Below, piece after piece: positions 24,701-32,393 of a stretch of 64,000 nucleotides of DNA (positions are counted from its first letter, which is position 1; every line of letters starts with the position of its first letter). The translations under genes were made by a program, and so were the position numbers. A model generated the notes under the pieces. That model was not told the origin of the DNA and did no database searches. It was given only the letters and a program-made list of their open reading frames with translations. The DNA comes from Duganella sp. Root1480D1 (GTDB lineage Bacteria; Pseudomonadota; Gammaproteobacteria; Burkholderiales; Burkholderiaceae_D): assembly GCF_001427305.1 (NCBI RefSeq), contig NZ_LMFZ01000011.1, forward strand, positions 25,381 through 89,380, written 5' to 3'.

Positions 24701-27375
24701 AGCGATGCCGGCGCGTGCTGGCTCCACAGCGTGTCATCCGGCTTGTGCAGCAAGTCGTAGACGGCGCTGACCAGGGGCGGCAGGAAGATAATCGCCAGCA
24801 CGGCCAACGCCCAGAACCACGGGTGAGGCAATGCGGCGAAGGCCATCAGCAGCGACAGGGTCAGGACCGGCGCCACCAGGCTGCGGCGCAAGTTGTCGAA
24901 CAGCTTCCAGCGCGACAGCGCGGACAAGGGATTGGCTTCGTGCTTGCCGCCTGCCAGCGGCACGCGCCGCATCAGCCAGGGCAGCAATTGCCAGTCGCCG
25001 CGCATCCAGCGCTGGCGGCGGCTGACGTCATCGCGATAGCGGGCCGGATAATGTTCATAGAGCTGCGCGTCGCTCAGCAGGCCGGCGCGCAGGTAGCAGC
25101 CTTCCAGCAGGTCGTGGCTCAGGATGCGGTTGTCGGGCAGGCGCCGCCCCAGCACTTCTTCGAACACGTCGACATCGTAGATGCCTTTGCCGATGAAGGA
25201 GCCTTCGGCAAACACGTCCTGGTACACATCGCTGACGGTACGCGTATAGGGATCGATGCCCGGCTCGCCGCCGCACAGCTTTTCATAGCGCGATGCGTCT
25301 TCGCTCGGCAGGCTGACCGCCACGCGCGGCTGCAGGATGCCGTAGCCGGCCACCACGCGCCGCAGGCGCTGGTCGATGCGCGGCATATTGAGCGGGTGGC
25401 GCATGGTGGCGACAAATTGGCGCGCGGCGTCGCGCGGCAATTGCGTGTCGCTATCGAGCGTAATCACGTATTTGAATTCAGGCAGGTCGTCCATATCGCC
25501 AACGATCAGCGAGAACGCGTCCTGCGCACCGCCGCGCATGAAGCGGTTCAGGTCGGACAACTTGCCGCGCTTGCGCTCCTCGCCCATCCAGGCGCGCTGG
25601 GAGGCATTCCAGCGGCGCGGGCGATGCAGCAGCAGGAAAGGCGCCGGCGCCCCCTCCTCCGTGTATTTCAGGTTCAGGCGTGCGATGTTGGCGGCCGCGC
25701 GCTCGGTCAACGCAGCGTCGGTCGACAGCGTTTCTTCCTGCGCATCGGCGAAATCGGTCAGCAGGCAAAAGCGCAGGTTGGGGTCGCGGTTGGCGAGGAA
25801 GTGCACTTCGACCTGCTCGCACAATTCATCGACATTCTCCCGGCTGTACAACAAGGTCGGCACCACCACCATGGCGCGCGCATCCGGTGGCACGCCGTTC
25901 TGGAAATCCATGCGCGGCAAGGGCCGCGGTTCGACGAACAGCGTGGCGACCCAGTTGACCAGCGCCAGTGCAAGCTGGCTGCTGCCCATCAGGCCAAGGA
26001 TGCCCAGCACCACCAGCACCCACGGCTGCACGCCATCGCGCCAGGCGCGCTCCAGCATCAGCGCGGTAGCAATCACCGACAGCGCGCCGATTGCGCCAAG
26101 GTAGGACAGCAGCGGCGAGGTGCGCATGGTGCGCTTCAGCGAGCGCAGCGGCGGCAGGCGCACGCCAACCTGGCGCTCCAGCAGCAGCATGCCATCGCCC
26201 ACCAGGTAATAGCCGACATGATGCAGGCGCGTGTCGTGGTCGACGGCACGGGTGCGCGCCAGCTCGAGCGCCTGCTGCGCCACTTCCTCCTCGCTGGCAG
26301 GCGAATAGCGCGCCATGCGTTCCACGCTGTGGCGATACTGGTCGCGCGTGGAGAAGTCCATGTCGGGATAAGTACCGGCCGGGTCCTCGCGCAAGGCTTG
26401 CTCGACCACGCTCATGGTCTCGACGAACTCCTGCCAGTCCATGGTGCCGAGGAAGCGCAGGCTGCCAATGCTGTTGGCGATCGACACCTGTTCCGCAGCC
26501 TGCAAATGAATTTCGGCCTGGATCTGCTGTTCGATGGTCTGGCCGGATTCCGCCAGGCGGTAAGTGATCCAGTTGAGCGCCAGCGTCAGCACCGGGCTTT
26601 GCCCCTGCAGGCGGCGCGCCAGTTCGGCCACGAAGCCGCTGGTGATCGGCGGCTCCGAGCGCGCCATGTCCGCCACCAGCAAGATCAAGCCGCTCGGATT
26701 CTTGTCGGCGATTTCCACCATCTGGTCGGCCCAGCTATTCGCCAGGTCGCGCTGGAAGCGGTTTTCTGCCACGCGCGCCGCCACGCGGCGCAGGTTCTCG
26801 ATCAGCGCCAGGCGCAGCATGATCGGGATGGCCCACAACTCGCCCAGTTTCAGCGTCGCGACTTCCTGATAGGCTTCGACGAAACGGCTCAGGCTTTCCG
26901 GGTCAACGCGGCCATCGCCATGCGCGATGATTTCCAGCGCGATCTGGTAGACGCGCGGCGTGCCTTCGGGCGCGCCCTTGGCCAGGCGCGGCAATTCCTT
27001 GCTGTAGTCTTTTGGCAGGTGGCGCCGCGCAGTGCGGATCTGGTCCTCGATCAGGTAGAAATTGTCGAGCAGCCATTCGGAAGCGGGCGTGACCTGGCGG
27101 CCTTCCTTGACCGCCTCCGTCAAGCCTTCGCAGGTGGAGCCGATCAGCGCTTCGTTTTCGCTCAGCCGCGCCAGCAGGCGGTCGCCGCCGCCACGTTTGC
27201 TGAGCTCATGGCTGGCAGCCAGCGCACGTCCATGCTGCTCCATCTGCTGCGCGCTGAACAGCTCACCGCGCAATGGCAAATCATCGTCCTCGCCGGTCCC
27301 TTTTTCCAGGGAGCCCGATTCCGATTCCTTGAACCCGGCACTTGCGACCGGCCATAAAAAAGGGTTCTCTTTCAA
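18724..27375 (-). CDS. ndvB: cyclic beta-1,2-glucan synthase (NdvB/ChvB type)
   Basis: The 2883-residue protein is a close match in size and order to NdvB/ChvB (about 2800-2900). It has an N-terminal cytoplasmic region and membrane helices near 420-470. A GT84 family glycosyltransferase domain follows, with the acidic DSDT motif near 638 and RQRWMRGDW near 785. Further helices lie near 840-870 and 980-1000, then a glycoamylase-like domain (NMGMALLANL near 1060, WGISESGYN near 1445). The C-terminal half has two GH94/GT36-type sandwich domains and a phosphorylase-like (alpha/alpha)6 barrel with the catalytic-Asp motif SCDWNDGMD near 2580. Such enzymes start, extend and cyclise periplasmic beta-1,2-glucans that aid osmotic adaptation and host interaction. 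No dedicated exporter (ndvA type) is seen nearby. Confidence 0.93.
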   Translation of the reverse strand: MKENPFLWPVASAGFKESESGSLEKGTGEDDDLPLRGELFSAQQMEQHGRALAASHELSKRGGGDRLLARLSENEALIGSTCEGLTEAVKEGRQVTPASEWLLDNFYLIEDQIRTARRHLPKDYSKELPRLAKGAPEGTPRVYQIALEIIAHGDGRVDPESLSRFVEAYQEVATLKLGELWAIPIMLRLALIENLRRVAARVAENRFQRDLANSWADQMVEIADKNPSGLILLVADMARSEPPITSGFVAELARRLQGQSPVLTLALNWITYRLAESGQTIEQQIQAEIHLQAAEQVSIANSIGSLRFLGTMDWQEFVETMSVVEQALREDPAGTYPDMDFSTRDQYRHSVERMARYSPASEEEVAQQALELARTRAVDHDTRLHHVGYYLVGDGMLLLERQVGVRLPPLRSLKRTMRTSPLLSYLGAIGALSVIATALMLERAWRDGVQPWVLVVLGILGLMGSSQLALALVNWVATLFVEPRPLPRMDFQNGVPPDARAMVVVPTLLYSRENVDELCEQVEVHFLANRDPNLRFCLLTDFADAQEETLSTDAALTERAAANIARLNLKYTEEGAPAPFLLLHRPRRWNASQRAWMGEERKRGKLSDLNRFMRGGAQDAFSLIVGDMDDLPEFKYVITLDSDTQLPRDAARQFVATMRHPLNMPRIDQRLRRVVAGYGILQPRVAVSLPSEDASRYEKLCGGEPGIDPYTRTVSDVYQDVFAEGSFIGKGIYDVDVFEEVLGRRLPDNRILSHDLLEGCYLRAGLLSDAQLYEHYPARYRDDVSRRQRWMRGDWQLLPWLMRRVPLAGGKHEANPLSALSRWKLFDNLRRSLVAPVLTLSLLMAFAALPHPWFWALAVLAIIFLPPLVSAVYDLLHKPDDTLWSQHAPASLRRSGMQFEHALLTLVFLPYEAYISLDAIVRTGWRLLVSRRRLLEWRASGLSRAGTTLASNWRTMWMAPLLALGAGAGLAALRPQAFEAALIFVAAWFASPLVAWWISLPIARVQRALKEDQNLFLHKLSRKTWLWFETFVGPEDNWLPPDNMQEHPTQVVAHRTSPTNMGMALLANLTAYDFGYITGAQLAARTASTLDSMAQLERHQGHFYNWYDTQSMKPLHPIYISTVDSGNLAGHLLTLQAGLVGIAELPIVHPNLAQGLATTCALVREAATSSGGAGAEALAALEAAIAAPTPAYPPSLRQQRAWLVRACEGAEQFLRQASVPLDPQVAAWAGALHAQCRGALDELDGFAPWITAQTEAQYDTTLDRVPTLRELASWPLPGAALSDLAPDERERQQQLATLVEQGAARARERLDMLNRLSHQANEFAQCEYGFLFNQTTKLLAIGYNLSERRLDASCYDLLASEVRLASFVAIAQGQLPQEHWFAMGRQLCIVHGQPVLLSWSGSMFEYLMPLLVMPTYPSTLLDQTYQSVVAAQVEYARQRNVPWGISESGYNTTDAALNYQYRAFGVPGIGLKRGLAEDLVVAPYATMLGLMVDPDASCQNLQKMAAMGFMGRYGFYEAIDYTAARLPRGQQYAVIKSFMVHHQGMGFLALSYVLNDRPMQRRFESDPLLQSTLLVLQERSPRIGAFHSASAEQASVRSTVPEQAAPMRIMNQHTPPVPETQLLSNGRYHVMVSSAGGSYSRWNNLAVTRWREDSTRDNWGQFCYVQDVEDGAVWSTTYQPTQAEPQRLEVIFSEGRAEFRRSDNEIELYTEIVVSPEDDIEMRRTRITNHSDRRRVIEITSFGEVVMAPAPADNAHQAFSKLFVQTEIVEDESAILCTRRPRGKDEKTPYLLHVMTVHDAQVQQVSYETDRARFIGRGNTALLPLALQEPGPLSGSEGSVLDPVVAIRYRIALEPGQVSVIDVVTGMTDTRDAAQYLIDKYQDRHMADRVFELAWTHSQVVLRQLNASEAEAQLYARLANHVIYPNAALRADPGILVRNQRGQSGLWAYAISGDLPIVLMEIRDAANIELARQLVQAHAYWRLKGLVVDLVIWYEDRSGYRQALHDQIMGLIASGLDAQAIDRPGGIFVRPTEGIAPEDRVLLQTVARAVLSDERGTLADQLKRGVAPTLRMPPLIAEGRAEASERAGGAGVSLPDDLILVNGLGGFTQDGKEYVIATGAGQRTPLPWSNVIANAQFGSVVSESGQAYTWQENAHEFRLTPWHNDPVSDLSGEAFYLRDEQSGRFWSPCALPAPGTGSYLTRHGFGYSSFEYAEAGVSSRMTTFVALDAPVRYTVIRVRNDSEVARKLSVTGYVEWVLGDMRSKSGMHIVTEIDPVTGALFARNAYNTEFSGRVAFFNADASVRSVTCDRTEFLGRNGSLARPAALRRVRLSGKAGAGLDACAAIQAPFELQPGQEREIVFVLGMGGRRNADATNVVQRHGGRGAALQALGEVHAHWDRVLGAVQVQTPEPELDVLANGWLMYQTIACRMWARSGYYQSGGAFGFRDQLQDAMAMVHTRPDILREHLVLCAAHQFVEGDVQHWWHPPSDRGVRTHCSDDYLWLPLAAWRYVSSTGDMSVLDEQAHYLEGRPVQPEEDSYYDMPSRSAHAGDLYEHCVRAIRNGLRFGEHGLPLIGSCDWNDGMDKVGEHGKGESVWLAWFLIEVLQRFAEVAEQRDDASFANECREQARQLAANIEANAWDGQWYRRAYFDDGTPLGSAQNEECQIDSISQSWGVLTGAADKARVEGAMEQVEARLVRRDFGLIQLLDPPFDKSALNPGYIRGYVPGVRENGGQYTHAAIWTVMAFARLGDVERAWDLMRMINPVRHGSSAETCARYKVEPYVVTADVYAVEPHVGRGGWSWYTGSSGWMYRLLLESLLGLTRQAGKLLLAPRLPAAWPGFTLHYRHGSSTYILRVTRGEGLASPTEIALVDDGTTYEIDVRA

Positions 27376-27547
27376 GGGTGGGCCTCACACTTATTCTTAG
27401 AACTGCCGCGCAGAACGGCAGTATGTTCCAAGCAATGTTATGCGGGCGCACGGCATGCGACTGTTCGCTAGCGTACATATGGCTCCGTTACAGATCAGCG
27501 CGTTTTGCGCCTCGCATTTCGCCTCGGCAAGAGGACGAATTTTTTTG

Positions 27548-27892
27548 CTAACCTGGCTTGCTGAAAATAGGGTCGCGCAAACCCTGCACGCACGGTGCTT
27601 CAGCCGCCTCGTCAAGGTCGAGGATGATGATCTCGTTATCGCCCTTGTGCAGCCAGGATGCGGGCAGGAACAGGCTTTGTTGCGGACCGACGCGCCAGTA
27701 ACGGCCGAGATGATGGCCGTTGACCCATACGTGTCCTTTGCCAAGCGCACGCGTATTTAGGAAGGTGCTGCCTTGCGCATCGCTGCGGAAATGTCCGCGC
27801 CAGAATGCAGGGCCTTGCCGTGCGGGCGCACCGCGCTTGAAGCGCAAGGCCGACAAGTCCGCCAGCGGCATCTCCGGCTCCTGCAAGATCAC
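27548..27892 (-). pseudogene. C-terminal remnant of a GH35 beta-galactosidase
   Basis: The 114-codon frame encodes only the last jelly-roll part of a GH35 beta-galactosidase, recognisable by GKGHVWVNGHHLGRYWRVGP followed by LFLPASWLHKGDNEIIILDLDE. The catalytic barrel of about 400 residues is absent. The frame can be followed upstream only about 14 codons to an in-frame TAG, and the only nearby start is a GTG (27890-27892) without a convincing ribosome-binding site. Full family members are about 550-800 residues. It is best read as a deletion relic lying between the NdvB-type gene and the TonB receptor. A functional carbohydrate-binding mini-protein is the less likely alternative. Confidence 0.7.
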
Positions 27893-28060
27893 ATCGAAAG
27901 CGATCCTGTCAATTCGAAAGAACTATTTGGGCAAAGCGAAAGATAGCTGCACGATGGCCTGCAGTTTTGTTATCTCTTTGTAACCGGCCATTAATTACCT
28001 CTCAGGTGGCGCGCCGGGCGGTGTATCCTGCTACGTTTCCCAAAAGCCACCGCCATTTGC

Positions 28061-30214
28061 ATGAAGAAAATCGCCCTACCCCTGCTTCTCATCGTCCAGG
28101 TGCTCAACAGCGCTTACGCACAAGAGCAGGCCGCCTCCGACAAAGTCACGCCCAAGGTTGAGATCAAGGGTAGCGCGGCCATGGATATCCGCCGCAACGA
28201 CACCGCCACCAAGATCGTCGTCACGCAGGAAGAAATCCTGAAGAATGGCGACACCAGCATCGGCGAAGTCCTCAAGCGCCTGCCAGGCATCACCCTGGAC
28301 GGCGTGCAGGGCCGCGGCGGCAATATCCGCATGCGCGGCCTGGGCAGCGGCTACACCTCCATCATGCTGAATGGCGAACCTGCGCCACCCGGCTTCTCTC
28401 TCGATTCGCTGACGCCGGACATGATCGAGCGCATCGAGATCATGCGCGCCGCCACCGCCGAGTTCAGCACCCAGGCCATTGCCGGCGGCATCAACATCGT
28501 GCTGAAAAAAGCCATTTCCACGGCACAGACTGAAATCAAGGCCGGCCTGCAATCGGACAACGGCCAGCCCGGCACCAGCGTCAACCTGCAGATGTCGGAC
28601 CGCAAGGGCCCATGGTCGTACTCGATCGGCGGTGGCTTCCTGTACGGCGATTTCGACCGTCCCAGCCACTCGATGACCGAAGCCACCGGCAGCGCGCCGC
28701 TGCTGCGCCGCGGCGAGGCGACCAGCGAAGGTTCGTTCCGCAACTTCAACCTGGCGCCGCGCGTCAATTACGCCATCAAGCCGGGCGACGTGATCACCTC
28801 GCAGAGCTTCATTGCGGTCAATCGCTTCCGCGCCCACAACACCGAACAGGTGACTACCGTGTACGGCGACGAGCCGCAATTCAGCGGCCTGAACCAGAAC
28901 ATCAAGGCCGACTTCGAGCTGTTCCGCACGGACCTCAGCTGGGCCCGCCCGCTGGCCGATGGCGCCAAGCTCGATATGAAGGCCGGCGTCAACTACAACC
29001 ACCGCAACGTGGAAGCCCCCAGCCTGCAGAACGGCACCTTGTTTGAACGCAGCCGCACCGTAACGTCCGAATCGACCGACAAAGGCTTCACCACCACCGG
29101 CAAGTATTCCAGCCCGATCGTGCCGGGCCACGCCCTGGCGACCGGCTGGGACATCGGCTACAGCAAGCGCCACGAAGACCGCATCCAGCGCGAACAATAC
29201 TTGCGTGCGCCGGCCGGCATCGCGCCGCAAAACCTCGATGAAGTCTATTCCGCCGACGTCACGCGCCTGGCAGCTTACGCGCAGGATGAATGGAATGTGA
29301 GCGAGCGCTGGTCGGTGTACTTCGGCCTGCGCTGGGAAGGCGTGAACATCAAGAGCACCGGCTCCGATTACGGCAGCATCGACAACAACTCCAGCGTCTT
29401 GAGCCCGCTGTTCCAGACCCTGTACAAACTGGGCGAGAAGAAGAAGGACCAGGTGCGTTTCGGCCTGACCCGCACCTACAAGGCGCCGGGCGTGGGCGAC
29501 TTGATCCCACGCCGCTTCACCTCCAACAACAACAGCTCGACGTCGCCCGACATCATGGGCAACCCGAACCTGAAACCGGAACTGGCCTGGGGCCTGGACC
29601 TGGCATTCGAGCACTACCTGGGTGAAGGCGGCGGCCTGCTGTCGGCCAGCACCTATGCGCGCCGCATCGAGGACATCACGCGCCGCCGCGTGGACCTGGT
29701 CGATGGCGCATGGGTTTCGCGCCCGGTTAACGCCGGCACCGCCAACACCTACGGCATCGAACTGGAAGCAAAGCTGCCTTTGCGCTCGATCATGAAGGAA
29801 GCGCCGGGCGTGGAAATGCGTGCCAACCTGACCCGCAGTTGGTCGAAACTGGACACCGTGCCGGGCCCGAACAACCGCCTGGACCAGCAGGTGCCTGTCA
29901 GCGGCACCGTGGGTGCGGACTGGAAACTGGACAAGCTGCCGCTGACGCTGGGCGGCTCCTACAGCTACCAGGGCGGCGGCGAAGTGCGCATCTCCGACCG
30001 GCAGTATGCCTACTCGGTACCGAAGCGCGCGCTGGACCTGTATGGCTTGTGGAAGTTCACGCCGAAGACCCAACTGCGCCTGTCGGCGTCCAATATGCTG
30101 CACCAGGATAACCTGACGCAGTCGTCCTACGTTGAGGCCACTGGACGGCGCAGCGATACCACCATCACGCCAACCAGTGTCCTGTTCCGCGCAATTCTTG
30201 AGATGAAGCTTTAA
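28061..30214 (+). CDS. TonB-dependent outer membrane receptor
   Basis: The 717-residue protein has a signal peptide (residues 1-20, ending SAYAQ). A plug domain occupies about 45-150 (IGEVLKRLPGITLDG, RMRGLGSGYTSIMLNG, IERIEIMRAATAEF). A 22-strand-type barrel with a PGVGDLIPRRF extracellular loop region follows, and the C-terminal strand SVLFRAILEMKL ends in a Leu after alternating hydrophobics. Such proteins import siderophores, cobalamin or oligosaccharides using TonB energy. The substrate cannot be told from sequence, though the adjacent glucan synthase and GH35 relic hint at a carbohydrate. It is a single-gene unit bounded downstream by a strong terminator. No partner anti-sigma or sigma gene is next to it. 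Confidence 0.9.
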   Translation: MKKIALPLLLIVQVLNSAYAQEQAASDKVTPKVEIKGSAAMDIRRNDTATKIVVTQEEILKNGDTSIGEVLKRLPGITLDGVQGRGGNIRMRGLGSGYTSIMLNGEPAPPGFSLDSLTPDMIERIEIMRAATAEFSTQAIAGGINIVLKKAISTAQTEIKAGLQSDNGQPGTSVNLQMSDRKGPWSYSIGGGFLYGDFDRPSHSMTEATGSAPLLRRGEATSEGSFRNFNLAPRVNYAIKPGDVITSQSFIAVNRFRAHNTEQVTTVYGDEPQFSGLNQNIKADFELFRTDLSWARPLADGAKLDMKAGVNYNHRNVEAPSLQNGTLFERSRTVTSESTDKGFTTTGKYSSPIVPGHALATGWDIGYSKRHEDRIQREQYLRAPAGIAPQNLDEVYSADVTRLAAYAQDEWNVSERWSVYFGLRWEGVNIKSTGSDYGSIDNNSSVLSPLFQTLYKLGEKKKDQVRFGLTRTYKAPGVGDLIPRRFTSNNNSSTSPDIMGNPNLKPELAWGLDLAFEHYLGEGGGLLSASTYARRIEDITRRRVDLVDGAWVSRPVNAGTANTYGIELEAKLPLRSIMKEAPGVEMRANLTRSWSKLDTVPGPNNRLDQQVPVSGTVGADWKLDKLPLTLGGSYSYQGGGEVRISDRQYAYSVPKRALDLYGLWKFTPKTQLRLSASNMLHQDNLTQSSYVEATGRRSDTTITPTSVLFRAILEMKL

Positions 30215-30220
30215 ATGGAG

Positions 30221-30246
30221 ACGGCGGCCAACTGGCCGCCGTTTTT
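30221..30246 (+). terminator. rho-independent terminator of TonB receptor
   Basis: ACGGCGGCCA (30221-30230) pairs with TGGCCGCCGT (30233-30242 region), closed by a tiny loop, and is followed by a T run (30242-30246). It lies 7 bp after the stop codon at 30214. Confidence 0.85.
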
Positions 30247-30285
30247 CCTGGGACCAGCTCGGGAGTGGAAAAGCAGAAAAATGAC

Positions 30286-30314
30286 AAAAAAAAGCGGCGG
30301 CCAACGGCCGCCGC
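30286..30314 (-). terminator. rho-independent terminator of cysteine desulfurase fusion gene
   Basis: The hairpin GCGGCGGCC-AAC-GGCCGCCGC spans 30294-30314. Reading the minus strand it is followed by a run of eight T (30286-30293). It is 24 bp downstream of the stop codon of the gene at 30338. Confidence 0.85.
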
Positions 30315-30337
30315 AAGCAGGATACAACTTTACACAA

Positions 30338-32293
30338 TCATGCGGCAAGCGCCAGTGCTGCTGACGCCAGGGCAATCCCTCCGCCCAGGCTATAAGCATT
30401 GCGATAGCCGAGGCGGCGCAGGCATTGCGCAGCCTTGGCACTGCGGTTTCCGCTGCGACAGAAGAACACCAGCGGCGGCTGTTCTGCCGCATCCAGCCAG
30501 CCCGGCACGAAGGCCGCCAGCCGGCTAAGCGGCACACTCTGCGCGGCACGGCCGCCTGGGATGCAGGCGGCTTGCTCATAGACCTCACGCACGTCCACCA
30601 GCACTGCTTGCGGATGCGCTTCCAGCAGGCGCGCCAAGGCGATGCTGTCCAGGTTCAGGTCGACGCCCAGCGCGCCGCCTATCTCCTCCGCACGCAGGCT
30701 GGTGCAGCAGGCATTCAATTCTTCGCGGCCGGCGCAGACCAGCGCATCGTCCGGAATCCTGCCGGCCAGCGCAGACCAGGGCGCCAGGCCGGTGAAGGCG
30801 TAATCGACCTTGTCGCCGCGGCAAAGCAGATAGGCATGCTGGTGCGCCTCCAGCGTCACGTGGCGCACGGTGTGCGCGCCGAACACGATGCTGTCGCCGG
30901 CAGCGGCGCCGTCGTGCGTACTCACGCGTGCCGCGACCTGGTAGCCATGGCTGCGCAGCAGGCTGTCGATGCGCTCACCCAGTTCTTCCTGATGGTCGAT
31001 CACGACGCATTGGCGCGACGGTGCGTCCAGCAGCAGCCAGGTATGGTTGCCGGCCAGGCTCAGTTGCAGCACGCCTTCCGGAGCATTGGCCGCAGTGGCT
31101 GCCGGTACATCCAGCAAGCCGGCGGCGCGCAAGGCCTGGCCACAGCGCTCGATGCGCGCGCAGGCCTCGATAATGATTTCTTCGCTGGCCAGCGGCCCGA
31201 AAGACATGCGCACCGCACTGCTGCTGCGCCAGGCCGGCAGGCCCATCGCATCCAGCACATAGCTCGGCGCAGCCTTGGCGGCGGAGCATGCGCTGCCGGC
31301 GCTGACGCGCACATTGGCGGCGTCGAACACGTCCAGCAGTTCCTTGCTCGACAAGCCAGGCACGGAGAAATTCAGGGTGGTCGGCAGCGCCTTGTCGAAC
31401 GGCGCATTGAACACGATGCCGGGCAGCGCGGCGCGCAGGCTGGCGGCCAGCTTGTCGCGGAAGCCGTACAGTTCCGCCGGCGGGCGGAAGGTGCCGCCTT
31501 CTTCCAGCGCAGCCAGCACTGCGCCCAGCGCCGCAATGCCTGCCATGTTTTCGGTGCCGGAACGCAGCCCGGCTTCCTGGCCGCCGCCCATCACCAGCGG
31601 GGTGTATGGCGCGCCTTCACGCACATACAGCATGCCGATGCCTTTCGGTGCGTACAGCTTGTGGCCGGAGAATGGCGCGTAGTCGATGCGGGTGTTGCCG
31701 AGGTCCAGCGGTAGCTTGCCCAGGCCCTGCACGCAGTCGACCATCCACAGCGCCTTGCTGGCTGCCAGCGTGGCGCCGATGCCGACCAGGTCGGACACCA
31801 CGCCGGTTTCGTTATTGGCTGCCATGGTGCAGACAAAAGCCGCTTGCGGCGCCAGCGCGCGCAGCGCGGCCAGGTCGTGGCGTCCATCAGCGTCAACCGG
31901 CAGCTTTTTCAGTTCGAGGCCCAGGCCCAGCAAGCGGTTCCAGTGCGCCAGCGCTTCCGGCACGGCCTTGTGTTCGGTGGCGCCATACACCAGCAGGCTG
32001 CCGGTGGCTTCCCCGCTGTCGCGGCGTTCGCGCAGCGCGCACAGCGCCGACAGCACGGCAGTCTGGATACCTTCCGTAGCGCCGCTATTGAACATGATGC
32101 GGCCGCTGCCCACGCCCAGCAGGCGTTTGGCGCGCTGGCGCACGATGTCCATCATGGCCTTGGCCTTGAGGCCGGTAGCGTGGGTGCTGCTGGGATTGCC
32201 GAAACAATCGCGCATGGCTTGCACCGCCGCGTCGATGGCGGCTGGCAGCACGCAGGTGGTGGCATTCCCGTCGAGGTAGATTTCTTTGCTCAT
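30338..32293 (-). CDS. cysteine desulfurase - degenerate PDO-like domain - rhodanese fusion
   Basis: From MSKEIYL the protein has 651 residues. Residues 1-390 are a class V PLP enzyme of NifS/IscS type, with the Schiff-base Lys at 212 (SGHKLYAPKG) and the catalytic Cys at 336 in SAGSACSAAK. Residues 410-540 resemble persulfide dioxygenase / metallo-beta-lactamase sequence (ERIDSLL, TH at 459-460, YLLCRGDKVDYAFTG). However, the HxHxDH motif and the later Asp and His ligands are replaced, so metal binding is probably lost. Residues 560-651 are a rhodanese with active Cys 612 (FCRSGNRSAKA). An upstream ATG at 32327-32329 would add 12 residues; the shorter start fits family N-termini better. It is divergent from an Lrp-type regulator. 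It probably generates and relays sulfane sulfur. Confidence 0.85.
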   Translation of the reverse strand: MSKEIYLDGNATTCVLPAAIDAAVQAMRDCFGNPSSTHATGLKAKAMMDIVRQRAKRLLGVGSGRIMFNSGATEGIQTAVLSALCALRERRDSGEATGSLLVYGATEHKAVPEALAHWNRLLGLGLELKKLPVDADGRHDLAALRALAPQAAFVCTMAANNETGVVSDLVGIGATLAASKALWMVDCVQGLGKLPLDLGNTRIDYAPFSGHKLYAPKGIGMLYVREGAPYTPLVMGGGQEAGLRSGTENMAGIAALGAVLAALEEGGTFRPPAELYGFRDKLAASLRAALPGIVFNAPFDKALPTTLNFSVPGLSSKELLDVFDAANVRVSAGSACSAAKAAPSYVLDAMGLPAWRSSSAVRMSFGPLASEEIIIEACARIERCGQALRAAGLLDVPAATAANAPEGVLQLSLAGNHTWLLLDAPSRQCVVIDHQEELGERIDSLLRSHGYQVAARVSTHDGAAAGDSIVFGAHTVRHVTLEAHQHAYLLCRGDKVDYAFTGLAPWSALAGRIPDDALVCAGREELNACCTSLRAEEIGGALGVDLNLDSIALARLLEAHPQAVLVDVREVYEQAACIPGGRAAQSVPLSRLAAFVPGWLDAAEQPPLVFFCRSGNRSAKAAQCLRRLGYRNAYSLGGGIALASAALALAA

Positions 32294-32325
32294 ACTCAAT
32301 AGTTTACGAACTGGCTGTGAATCAG

Positions 32326-32376
32326 GCATTCCAAAATTACCTCAAACAGGCCTTAATGTAGAATAAGCATTCCAAA
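32326..32376. promoter_or_regulatory. direct repeat in divergent desulfurase / Lrp promoter region
   Basis: GCATTCCAAA occurs at 32326-32335 and again at 32367-32376, 41 bp apart (about four helical turns), both followed by an A/T-rich stretch. It lies between the Lrp/AsnC regulator start (32394) and the desulfurase start (32293). Spacing on one face of the helix suits binding by an Lrp octamer. The candidate operator is not proven. Confidence 0.45.
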
Positions 32377-32393
32377 TATCGATATAAACAAAA

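Noticed and set aside
18574..27357. Three plus-strand frames of about 900-1000 codons antisense to the NdvB-type gene
   Set aside because: The minus-strand gene is complete with all catalytic motifs in order. The antisense products are Arg/Ala/His-rich and resemble no known protein.
28076..30337. A 753-codon minus-strand frame antisense to the TonB receptor
   Set aside because: The receptor has a signal peptide, plug, barrel and terminator on the plus strand. The antisense frame has none of these and runs through the terminator.
30338..32329. Longer start for the desulfurase fusion at 32327-32329
   Set aside because: It adds 12 residues not expected at the N-terminus of this family and has no good ribosome-binding site. 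It cannot be excluded, because the preferred start also lacks a strong one.
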